A stretch of 7,800 bases of DNA, from NCBI GenBank assembly GCA_027003085.1, contig JALWYR010000047.1, positions 1 through 7,800 on the forward strand, given 5' to 3'. Under the pieces are notes generated by a model that did not search any database, was not told where the DNA came from, and saw nothing but the letters and a program-made list of their open reading frames with translations. Shown here in pieces: positions 1 to 6,339 of this stretch. Source of the stretch: Flavobacteriales bacterium. GTDB taxonomy: Bacteria > Bacteroidota > Bacteroidia > Flavobacteriales > Flavobacteriaceae. Numbering within the stretch: position 1 is the stretch's first letter; every line of letters begins with the position of its first letter. The position numbers and the translations under genes are program-made.

Positions 1-1
1 G

Positions 2-41
2 CACGGCGGTGCGGCTTCCCGCTGTCAGTCACCCCGCCGTG
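2..41. repeat. GC-rich inverted repeat at window edge
   Basis: CACGGCGG at 2-9 is the exact reverse complement of CCGCCGTG at 34-41, with 24 nt between. It lies in a GC-rich stretch (1-115) that resembles the island at 4575-4920 and, like it, runs into the conserved repeat that follows. The segment GCGGCGCGGCATCGG (50-64) matches 4756-4770 at 14 of 15 positions. No coding sequence is evident. The stretch may be the end of a larger repeat cut by the window edge. Confidence 0.5.
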
Positions 42-70
42 GCAGGCCGGCGGCGCGGCATCGGCTCATA

Positions 71-160
71 CCGCTCCCATCCCTGGCGCTTTGGCTCGGG
101 CGGCAAGCCGCCCTCGAATTATGAATATTGAACATTCGAACGGCGATTTGCGATTTGATA
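71..160 (+). repeat. Dispersed repeat with variable hairpin, copy A
   Basis: This is the left copy of a repeat found again at 4950-5038 in the same orientation, so the pair brackets the three-gene operon. It has three parts. A 19-bp block, CCGCTCCCATCCCTGGCGC (71-89), is identical in both copies. Then comes a hairpin at 98-113 (GGGCGGC, AA, GCCGCCC). Last is a 45-bp tail (116-160) that aligns without gaps to 4994-5038 at 33 of 45 positions and ends in CGATTTGATA. The hairpin arms differ between the copies, but the 7-bp stem and AA loop are kept. Its function is unknown. Confidence 0.7.
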
Positions 161-392
161 TCAGGAAATCTTAACCTTTTTAATTGTGAATCGACGTTCT
201 CCTGTTGCAAATATTGTAATAGGATGCTATGGCGTCAGGGTCGTGCGTCGGCACTCACGTGTCGCATACATTCCCTGAGCAATAACGGTCGCAAAATACC
301 GCGAGTCGATTCGCTAAAATTCAAATATATACAGTCTATATCAGTGGAATTTCGGAAAATTCAATTTTTGTTCTATTATTCTGTAATTTTTG

Positions 393-426
393 TTGCTGTT
401 TGTTAAAACGATTTGAAATATATTTG
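393..426 (+). promoter_or_regulatory. Candidate Bacteroidota-type promoter for the operon
   Basis: TATATTTG at 419-426 fits the Bacteroidota primary sigma -7 consensus TAnnTTTG. Upstream, TTG at 393-395 lies 23 nt away and TTTG at 399-402 lies 16 nt away, and either could be the -33 element. Transcription would begin about 20 nt before the ATG at 453. The region from 161 to 452 is AT-rich and otherwise shows nothing recognisable. Such short motifs arise by chance in AT-rich DNA, so this is a candidate only. Confidence 0.35.
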
Positions 427-452
427 CCCGATTTTTTGACTTATCGCCAAGG

Positions 453-2309
453 ATGGATGCCAGATATTATCAAGTTTTTGAAGATCGCAAGCCCTACAAA
501 CCGGCGCGTTTCACGCTGTTCGGGGATGCCCTGTTTCAATTGGTGGCCGTGGTGTTTATTTTCGTGGGCTTCGACTATTTGATTTGGCGCTGGAATCATT
601 CGATCAACTGGGACGCCGCTTGGATTTCGGTCCCCTTATACGTGGCCGAGGTATTGGCCTTTGCCGGTTCGTTGCTCACCATTATCAATTATTGGTCGCA
701 CAAGGATATTCCGCCGAAACCGCCCGTTCGTTTTTTGTCGGAAATTCAGGAATTGGACGAAGGACAAGCCGACCGTCCCGTCAAAATCGATTTGTACATT
801 ACGACCTATAACGAAGAGCTGGAAATAGTGGAAGACACCGTGCGCGACGCCGTACGCGTACGTTATCCTTATGCGGATGTGAACATCAATATTTATTTGC
901 TCGACGACGGCCGTCGCGACGGACGCGATCCCGGGGCCGAAAATTTCAAGGAATTGGCCCGGAAATACGGCATTCGCTACATCACGCGCGATAATAACAT
1001 CGGTTTTAAGGCGGGTAATATGAACAATGCCTTCGTCCAAACCGACGGTGATTTGATTGTGATTTTGGATGCCGACACACGCATTTTTCCCGGTTTTCTG
1101 GAACATACCACCGGTTATTTTCGCAATCCCAAAATGGCCTGGGTACAAACGCCGCAATGGTTCTACGACATTCCGCCCGGTGTTCCGCTCAATGAATTTT
1201 TGGAAGTGAAATGGGGAGTTTTGGGCCGCGTTTTGGCCAAATTCGTGCCGTTTTCGCGCCGGTATTTGGTGGGTAAAAACGTGTTCGGCACCGATCCCGA
1301 ATTGTTCTACGACGTGATTTTGCGCCGGCGCAATGCGGTCAATGCTTCGTTCAGTTGCGGCGCCGGTTCCATACAACGACGAAGCGCCCTGGAAAAATTG
1401 GCCCGTGAAAAACGGGAAAAAGAAATCGAAAAACGCTTGGCCGAAGCCAAACGACAAAATCCCGCGGCGGATTTTGACGCCTTGCACCGCCAATGGGAAC
1501 GGGAAATTCCCTTGCGTCCGTTTGTACATCACGTGTCGGAAGATATTTTTACGTCAATACTTTTACACGCCCGCGGCTGGGAATCCTATCAACATCCGCA
1601 AGTGGAAGCCAAAATGCTTTCACCGCAGAGCTTCGATATTTTTATCAAACAATTTTCGCGCTATGCCGAAGGCACCATCGACATCACTTTCAGCCGCTAC
1701 AATCCGGTATTTATGAAAGGGCTTTCGCTTCGTCAGCGTTTGGCCTATCTGGAAACCATTTGGTCGTATTTGTCGCCTTTGTGGTTGCTGGTTTTCGTGT
1801 TCTATCCCATACTTTTTTTCTTTACCTTGGTTCCGCCGCTCAAAGCGTTCAGTTTCGATTTCTTTATCCGTATTGTTCCGTTTTTGATGCTCAATGTACT
1901 ACTGACTACGCTGGGCAATTGGGGCAAATCGGTCAAGCGGCCCGAACAATTCTACCAAGCCGGATTTTGGTACAAACTCCGGGCTCTGTACAAGGTGTTG
2001 GTCAAACGGAATGTGCGTTTTAACGTAACCAAAAAAACGGTGAATTATTCCCGTTCCAACCTGCAACATATTTGGCCGCACGTGGCCATTTTTGCCCTGA
2101 CGGCGCTGGGTATCGCCTACAACCTGTACTTGATGGCCGTTGACCGCCATCCGTCGTGGTCGGCCTTTTTTGCCAATGTTTTCTGGTCGGCTTTTACCTA
2201 CTACAAAATTTCGCCGTTCGTGCGTGCGGCACGTTGGGACAAAACCTTGTTTCAAAAGGCCATCAATCATTATGTTAAGACTAAACAACCCATCACCAAA
2301 AACCAATAG
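453..2309 (+). CDS. GT2 family cellulose-synthase-like membrane glycosyltransferase
   Basis: This 618-residue inner-membrane processive glycosyltransferase is related to BcsA. It should polymerise a sugar from a nucleotide-sugar donor and thread the chain through its own membrane channel. Two N-terminal membrane segments (about 26-46 and 58-79) precede the cytosolic GT-A domain. Visible motifs are TTYNEE (117-122), DDG (151-153), DAD (206-208, metal/nucleotide binding), TPQWFYD (233-239), GAGS (303-306), SED (362-364, position of the catalytic TED) and QFSRY (400-404, position of QxxRW). Further hydrophobic segments lie at about 437-461, 470-487, 541-562 and 570-585. FNVTKKT (523-529) sits where BcsA has its FxVTxK gating loop. 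There is no C-terminal PilZ domain, so c-di-GMP control by that route is not expected. A charged Lys/Arg/Glu-rich stretch (312-350) lies between GAGS and SED and looks like an insertion. The sugar cannot be read from the sequence. It starts the operon, and the next gene begins 5 nt after its stop. Confidence 0.9.
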   Translation: MDARYYQVFEDRKPYKPARFTLFGDALFQLVAVVFIFVGFDYLIWRWNHSINWDAAWISVPLYVAEVLAFAGSLLTIINYWSHKDIPPKPPVRFLSEIQELDEGQADRPVKIDLYITTYNEELEIVEDTVRDAVRVRYPYADVNINIYLLDDGRRDGRDPGAENFKELARKYGIRYITRDNNIGFKAGNMNNAFVQTDGDLIVILDADTRIFPGFLEHTTGYFRNPKMAWVQTPQWFYDIPPGVPLNEFLEVKWGVLGRVLAKFVPFSRRYLVGKNVFGTDPELFYDVILRRRNAVNASFSCGAGSIQRRSALEKLAREKREKEIEKRLAEAKRQNPAADFDALHRQWEREIPLRPFVHHVSEDIFTSILLHARGWESYQHPQVEAKMLSPQSFDIFIKQFSRYAEGTIDITFSRYNPVFMKGLSLRQRLAYLETIWSYLSPLWLLVFVFYPILFFFTLVPPLKAFSFDFFIRIVPFLMLNVLLTTLGNWGKSVKRPEQFYQAGFWYKLRALYKVLVKRNVRFNVTKKTVNYSRSNLQHIWPHVAIFALTALGIAYNLYLMAVDRHPSWSAFFANVFWSAFTYYKISPFVRAARWDKTLFQKAINHYVKTKQPITKNQ

Positions 2310-2314
2310 CGTTT

Positions 2315-3697
2315 ATGAAAATAGTTATCGACCTGAGTAAAATAGGCCGTTTTATGCGGCTTTTGGTGCGCCCGTTGGTGTTGTTGACGTCCTTCTATTT
2401 GGGCGCCAATGCGGTTTTGTTTATCGAAAAGGCACGTCCGTCGGATTTCGGGTTCTACAAAGATATTTTCTCCAAGGAATTGCTCATCAAGCCGTCGCCT
2501 TCGTATCCGCTACGGCCCTACGGCCAAACATTGAGCGAACAAGACAAGCGTGATGCGGAAATTGCTTGGAAATATTTCCAAAACAATTACCAGGAAAAAA
2601 CCGGTTTGTATAATAGTGTGGACAAATACACGGCCACTACGTTTTGGGACATTAGCAGCAGTTTGCACGCCCTGATGAGTGCCTACCAATTGGAATTGAT
2701 CGACAGCACGGAATTTCACCGCCGGATGTCGAAGGCCTTACGGTCGATCAAAAGTTTGCGTTTGTATAAAAACCAATTGCCCAACAAGGTGTACAATACC
2801 GAAACCTTGGCCATGGTGGACTATGCCAATCACGTAATCAACGAAGGGGTAGGGTGGTCGGCGATGGACATCGGACGCTTTTTGGGTGCGGTGGCGCGTA
2901 TCAAAAATCATTTTCCCGAATTCACACCTTTGGCCGACAGTATTGTTTCGCATTGGAACATCGATTTGGTTTTGGGCAACGATGCCACCTTGCACGGCAT
3001 AGGGTTCAGCTTCAAAGACCGGGATGTAAAAATCGTGCAAGAAGGCAAACTGGGTTACGAAGAATACGCATCCAAGGGCTATATGGTCAATGGTTACGAC
3101 GCATCGGAATCCTATCGCTATACGGATTTTCTGAAATTCGTGGATTTTTACGGCATTCAAATCGGTGCCGACACGCGCGAAGTCAAATATCATCCGGCCT
3201 ACAATTATATTTTGTCCGAACCCTATATTTTGGACGGTTTGGAATACGGATTCGACCTGAATTCACGGGAATTGGCCTATCGTTTGTTCAAGGTGCAAAA
3301 ACTGCGAGCCAAAATAACCGGACGTCCGGTGGCCGTATCGGAAGACCACGTGGACCGGGCGCCTTATTTTGTGTATAACGCCGTTTATGTCAATGGTAAA
3401 AAATGGGTGTGCTTGGCCGAAAACGGCGACCCTGCCGATGATTTCAAACAGCTATCCACCAAAGCCGCCTATGCTTGGGCCACTTTGTTTGACGACCCGT
3501 ATAGCGTAACGCTACGGAAAAGCGTACGCGATTTATACGATCCCGAAAAGGGCTGGTATGCCGGTCGCTACGACAAAAACGGGGCAATAAACAAAACCCT
3601 TACGGCCAATACCAATGCCGTTATTTTGGAGGCTTTGGCCTACAAAAAAATGGGGCCGCTTAATCGTGTAAATGCCAAACAATCAAGCAATAAATAA
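2315..3697 (+). CDS. DUF3131 protein, membrane-anchored, periplasmic
   Basis: This 460-residue protein has an N-terminal signal-anchor (hydrophobic about 15-36 after basic residues) and then a large domain expected to face the periplasm. From about residue 70 it matches the DUF3131 pattern: TTFWDISSSLHAL (108-120), YNTET (160-164), WSAMDIGRFL (181-190), LGYEEYA (246-252), a TGRPVAVSEDHVDRAP stretch (335-350) and GWYAGRY then NTNAVILEAL near the end (413-441). The aromatic/acidic repeats resemble (alpha/alpha)6-barrel carbohydrate-active proteins, so binding, trimming or modifying the nascent polysaccharide is a reasonable inference. Hydrolase activity is not shown. Conserved acidic candidates are D112, E163, D185, E249/E250, E343 and D344. 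The ATG lies 5 nt after the glycosyltransferase stop, implying coupled translation. DUF3131 genes are known beside GT2 synthases in other bacteria, which supports one pathway. Confidence 0.82.
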   Translation: MKIVIDLSKIGRFMRLLVRPLVLLTSFYLGANAVLFIEKARPSDFGFYKDIFSKELLIKPSPSYPLRPYGQTLSEQDKRDAEIAWKYFQNNYQEKTGLYNSVDKYTATTFWDISSSLHALMSAYQLELIDSTEFHRRMSKALRSIKSLRLYKNQLPNKVYNTETLAMVDYANHVINEGVGWSAMDIGRFLGAVARIKNHFPEFTPLADSIVSHWNIDLVLGNDATLHGIGFSFKDRDVKIVQEGKLGYEEYASKGYMVNGYDASESYRYTDFLKFVDFYGIQIGADTREVKYHPAYNYILSEPYILDGLEYGFDLNSRELAYRLFKVQKLRAKITGRPVAVSEDHVDRAPYFVYNAVYVNGKKWVCLAENGDPADDFKQLSTKAAYAWATLFDDPYSVTLRKSVRDLYDPEKGWYAGRYDKNGAINKTLTANTNAVILEALAYKKMGPLNRVNAKQSSNK

Positions 3698-3704
3698 AAT
3701 GATT

Positions 3705-4568
3705 ATGAAAAAATTTTTTGTCCTTTCGCTACTGTTTTTGCCCTTAACCACAATCCGGGCGCAGGGCTTTTATCCCGGAAAAAAAGCCGCCACCATGGCC
3801 GATGTGTTTCACAGCCATTGCTGCCTGTTGGGCAAATACCGGATAACGGGTTCGGTGGGGATGTTTTACAACAAAATTACCTATTTGGATAATGACGGAG
3901 CTACTTATACCAATTTTAACCGCTATGGCGCCCATTTCAATCTCACGGTCAAATTTCACAAGGAATGGCAAGTGCGTTTGATGTTTTTGGCCGATATGCA
4001 CACGGGCCCGAAAAAGCCGCATTGGCTTTCCAATCTCTACTACGCCGTGGGGAATTACGAATGGCGGAACAAACATTTCTTTTACGGCTATGAAAACTAC
4101 CAACCCAACCGTTTTGACGGTTCCTACAACCTGCTGCAAAATATGAAGCGGGGATTTTTCTTTGTGGGCTATAACTATGATTTACTAGGCGAAAAGAGCC
4201 CGCTCAAATTGGATGCCACATCCCAAATACGGCTAGTTCCTTTTGTTCGTTATCAACCCGAATACACCGACCGCTACGGGAAAAAAGTGATGGGACATCA
4301 CAAAATCACCTTGGGCACATCGGCGCGTTACACCGTTTGGCACCGTTTTTATGTGGAAAGTGCCGTATATTTTTATCCCGAGGCCGCTTCGGTTTTGCCT
4401 TGGGATCCCGATTACACCTACGGATTCGGCTATTTCGACTGGCATCATTTTACGGTGGATTTTTCTTATGGAAATTGGGTGGCCAACCGTTTTCCGTGGC
4501 ATACCAAGGAAATGAAAAACGATTTTAGCAACGGCGAATTCAAATTGGGTTTACGGTTTATTTGGTAA
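3705..4568 (+). CDS. Putative outer-membrane beta-barrel, likely export pore
   Basis: This is a 287-residue protein from the ATG at 3705. ATGs at 3699 and 3672 are in frame, but 3705 gives a clean signal peptide: MKK, hydrophobic residues 4-17, then IRA with cleavage before Q20. The A-Q junction is typical of Bacteroidota. The mature part is rich in aromatic and alternating polar/hydrophobic residues, as in amphipathic strands, for example 42-60, 77-97, 147-156, 202-222 and 235-258. It ends in GLRFIW, with an aromatic C-terminal residue as in outer-membrane barrels. No TPR region, plug or other domain is visible. A Cys-Cys pair lies near the mature N-terminus (HSHCCLLG). I do not recognise a named family. 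Being third in the operon after the synthase and the periplasmic protein, it is a candidate outer-membrane conduit, or a lipid/LPS-modifying barrel. The role is inferred from position. Confidence 0.7.
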   Translation: MKKFFVLSLLFLPLTTIRAQGFYPGKKAATMADVFHSHCCLLGKYRITGSVGMFYNKITYLDNDGATYTNFNRYGAHFNLTVKFHKEWQVRLMFLADMHTGPKKPHWLSNLYYAVGNYEWRNKHFFYGYENYQPNRFDGSYNLLQNMKRGFFFVGYNYDLLGEKSPLKLDATSQIRLVPFVRYQPEYTDRYGKKVMGHHKITLGTSARYTVWHRFYVESAVYFYPEAASVLPWDPDYTYGFGYFDWHHFTVDFSYGNWVANRFPWHTKEMKNDFSNGEFKLGLRFIW

Positions 4569-4574
4569 ATACGG

Positions 4575-4920
4575 ATTATTCGGGCGCCCCGGCGCCAGGT
4601 TTCGGGGCCCCGCCGGCGGGCGGAGCCCGCGGCGGCCGGCCGGACGTTGGAACAGGATTTATCGACGCCCCGGCCCGCGGCGAAGCCGCGGGCCGGGGCA
4701 TTTCATTGGTTTTCAGATGGATAAGTCCGGCCGGCCGCCCGGCGCCTACGGCGCCGCGGCGGGGCATCGGCCGTTGCTTCAAGCGACGGAGCGCTTTCGC
4801 ACCGGCCGTCCCGAAATCCGTCGCCGTCGGGCTGTCCGCTCAAATGTCCCTTGGGCAAAACCGGTTTTTGTAAAGCCGCCGGCGTGGTCTCTTGCGCTGC
4901 GAGCCCTCGCCGGCGCCACA
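4575..4920. repeat. GC-rich non-coding island with hairpins
   Basis: Directly after the operon the base composition jumps to strongly GC-rich for about 350 nt, unlike any gene in the window. It contains repeated GGCGCC/GGCCGG palindromes and several stem-loops: GCGGGC/GCCCGC (4616-4630, loop GGA), the 15-bp stem at 4667-4699, and CGGCGCC/GGCGCCG (4740-4756, loop TAC). Open frames here are short, overlap on both strands, and are a by-product of GC richness. A block at 4756-4770 is shared with the left window edge (50-64). It leads into the conserved repeat at 4950. Confidence 0.6.
4667..4699. repeat. Perfect 15-bp GC hairpin with GAA loop
   Basis: Positions 4667-4681 are the exact reverse complement of 4685-4699, every stem base being G or C, with a GAA triloop at 4682-4684. 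It lies about 100 nt after the operon's stop codon. It could slow or end transcription, but no clear T-run follows on either strand, so it is not called an intrinsic terminator. It may equally be part of a mobile or structural repeat. Confidence 0.8.
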
Positions 4921-4949
4921 AAAAATTCGGTTTGCCCTGCGGGCCATAA

Positions 4950-5038
4950 CCGCTCCCATCCCTGGCGCAATTTACGCGCGATAAATCGCGCTTGAATAAT
5001 GAACACCGAACAGATGATTAACGATTTGTGATTTGATA
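4950..5038 (+). repeat. Dispersed repeat with variable hairpin, copy B
   Basis: This is the right copy of the repeat at 71-160. The 19-bp block at 4950-4968 is identical. The hairpin at 4976-4991 is GCGCGAT, AA, ATCGCGC, a stem unrelated in sequence to copy A but with the same length and loop. The tail at 4994-5038 aligns to 116-160 without gaps and ends in the same CGATTTG..GATTTGATA pattern. Both copies follow GC-rich sequence and point the same way. Confidence 0.7.
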
Positions 5039-5042
5039 CCTT

Positions 5043-5206
5043 CTACTGTAAACATTGAAGGAGACCTGTCATTTCGACGAACGCAGTGAGGAGAAATCTC
5101 TTCACGAATATTGTTGGAGATATCTTCCCGACCTTTGGTACGGGACAGGCAGTCGCGCCCTCCGGGTGCTCTAACGAAATGACGTCGCTCTACTACTGTA
5201 AACATT
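5043..5206. repeat. Nested palindromic element between 14-bp direct repeats
   Basis: CTACTGTAAACATT occurs at 5043-5056 and again at 5193-5206. Between them GTCATTTCG (5068-5076) pairs with CGAAATGAC (5175-5183). Inside that, GAGGAGAAATCTC (5088-5100) imperfectly pairs with GAGATATCTTCCC. The GTCATTTCG..GGAGAAATCTC pattern resembles dispersed extragenic palindromes I associate with Bacteroidota genomes. The direct repeats may be a target duplication from insertion, or part of a larger repeat. The element has no coding capacity, so if mobile it would depend on a transposase elsewhere. Confidence 0.65.
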
Positions 5207-5335
5207 CTAGGCGGTGCGTAATACCCACGATGGTGGTAATCAGGGAAAATTCAAATGGCTTATAGGCTACGCCCCGCTTAAACCACCGGATTTGTGCGAT
5301 TGATCGCGGGAATGAAAGAAGAGGAAAATGTGCCT
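5207..5335. other. Unassigned intergenic stretch
   Basis: I see no gene, RNA or strong secondary structure here. A short minus-strand frame (5193-5375) is open, but it ends inside the direct repeat and overlaps the palindrome to the right. It is probably not a gene. Confidence 0.4.
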
Positions 5336-5464
5336 GAACGGTTATGTGTATGAGTAGTGGCGGGAATTTCCGCACTTTTGTTCATTATTGCACTTTTGTT
5401 GATTTTACTCATATTGTTCATTTTTAGCACTTTGCCCGCCATTACTTATACACAATGTTGGCGG
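5336..5464. repeat. attC-like long imperfect palindrome
   Basis: The arm at 5346-5364 (GTGTATGAGTAGTGGCGGG) pairs at 17 of 19 positions with 5435-5453, and weaker pairing continues outward to GAAC (5336-5339) and GTTGG (5457-5461). The 70-nt AT-rich centre carries GCACTTTTGTT twice, at 5372-5382 and 5390-5400. Long imperfect arms ending in AAC and GTT at the 3' end of a gene are the layout of an integron attC site. However, the outer boxes do not clearly fit RYYYAAC/GTTRRRY and no integrase is in view. It could also be a dispersed palindromic repeat or serve as a terminator for the DUF4435 gene. Confidence 0.55.
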
Positions 5465-6332
5465 TAGTTTTTTTGTTAGCAAAATCTAATACTTCATTGA
5501 ATAAAGGATATTTCTTGTATTTATTCAGCATTAATTTATCTCTTAAAGAATATATTATTGTTTCTTCTCTCATGTTTTTTATTTTTCTGTCAATATTCTT
5601 CAATAAACAGATGATATATCTTAGAGTATGCTTACCATGCAAGAAAAGAGATAGATTTGCATATATAATCTTTCTATTCTGTTCAAAAAACCATTTAATG
5701 AAATCATTTATCATTAGAGTGCTATCTTGTATTTTATCATTAATTAAATTCTTTAAGTTTATTTTCTCTTTTGAAAAATTTGTAAAGCGCTCATTACATA
5801 ATTTAAGTTCTCTGAAATTAATAGTATTTTCTTTTGATATTGTGCTTATGTTGGTTATTTGGAAGTAAAAATAAAAACTGAATGAAAGTGAATTTGTTTT
5901 CCACTTTTCAAACCTTTCTTCATCTAATTCAGGAATATCATAATCAGATAAAAGCAAATTTATAAGTTGTAAATCTATTAAATAAGATTCCATACTATTG
6001 AAATCTGTATAATAAAGATTTTCAATGCTTTTCTTATTTCTTGTAAAGAAGTCATAATCTAAATCAACTATTCCAATATACTCGCTATCAATCACTTCAC
6101 TGTTTGCTTTTTCAATTAGGGAAATTAACTTTTCTTTTGCTGTTTTTCGCTCTTCTACTGGCACATCTGTATCATCAACTTCATTATTTATTTCAACAAC
6201 TTTAATATTTTGTATTTGCTTTCTTTCTAATAAATGTCTTATTGTCTTTAAATCTAAATTTCCTTCCACATATATGGTTTTTTTAGAAGACAAAAGACTT
6301 TGAGTTATTAAAGCTTCTTCTTTTCTTTCCAT
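5442..6332 (-). CDS. DUF4435 TOPRIM-like protein, AriB-like (PARIS)
   Basis: This is a 296-residue protein from the ATG at 6332. A longer TTG start at 6359 would overlap the upstream ATPase by 20 nt and is less likely. Residues 20-27 (IYVEGNLD), 86-96 (IGIVDLDYDFF) and 109-115 (TDFNSME) match the DUF4435 pattern of a TOPRIM-like fold: catalytic-type Glu23 and acidic D90, D92 and D94. In PARIS, the DUF4435 protein AriB is a nuclease effector held by the ATPase AriA and released on phage triggering, reported to cleave tRNA. The size, the active-site Glu near residue 25, and the place 7 nt after an ATPase gene fit AriB. DUF4435 also occurs with other AAA ATPases, so 'PARIS-like' is safer. The gene is far more AT-rich than the operon, suggesting transfer. 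The last seven codons lie in the arm of the palindrome. Its ATPase partner is truncated, so function is doubtful. Confidence 0.78.
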   Translation of the reverse strand: MERKEEALITQSLLSSKKTIYVEGNLDLKTIRHLLERKQIQNIKVVEINNEVDDTDVPVEERKTAKEKLISLIEKANSEVIDSEYIGIVDLDYDFFTRNKKSIENLYYTDFNSMESYLIDLQLINLLLSDYDIPELDEERFEKWKTNSLSFSFYFYFQITNISTISKENTINFRELKLCNERFTNFSKEKINLKNLINDKIQDSTLMINDFIKWFFEQNRKIIYANLSLFLHGKHTLRYIICLLKNIDRKIKNMREETIIYSLRDKLMLNKYKKYPLFNEVLDFANKKTTANIVYK

Positions 6333-6339
6333 AACAATA

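Noticed and set aside
128..406. Plus-strand 92-residue open frame upstream of the operon
   Set aside because: It begins inside the dispersed repeat, has no recognisable domain or coding bias, and ends in the presumed promoter region.
636..1532. Long antisense frame (298 residues) inside the glycosyltransferase gene
   Set aside because: It is a mirror of the strongly supported GT2 reading frame and shows no family motif.
4667..4699. Rho-independent terminator for the operon
   Set aside because: The stem is very strong, but no T-run follows it, so it is recorded only as a hairpin.
4562..5006. Several overlapping frames on both strands of the GC-rich island
   Set aside because: They are Pro/Arg/Gly/Ala-rich products of GC-rich DNA without stops, overlap each other and have no domains.
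5193..5375. Minus-strand 60-residue frame
   Set aside because: It starts within the attC-like arm and ends in the direct repeat; no motif or promoter supports it.
5372..5400. Two GCACTTTTGTT copies as a CRISPR or iteron array
   Set aside because: There are only two 11-bp copies at 18-nt spacing inside the palindrome centre, which is too few and too short.
5455..5868. Plus-strand 137-residue hydrophobic frame
   Set aside because: It is antisense to the DUF4435 gene; the Leu/Phe/Ile-rich content reflects AT-rich antisense codons.
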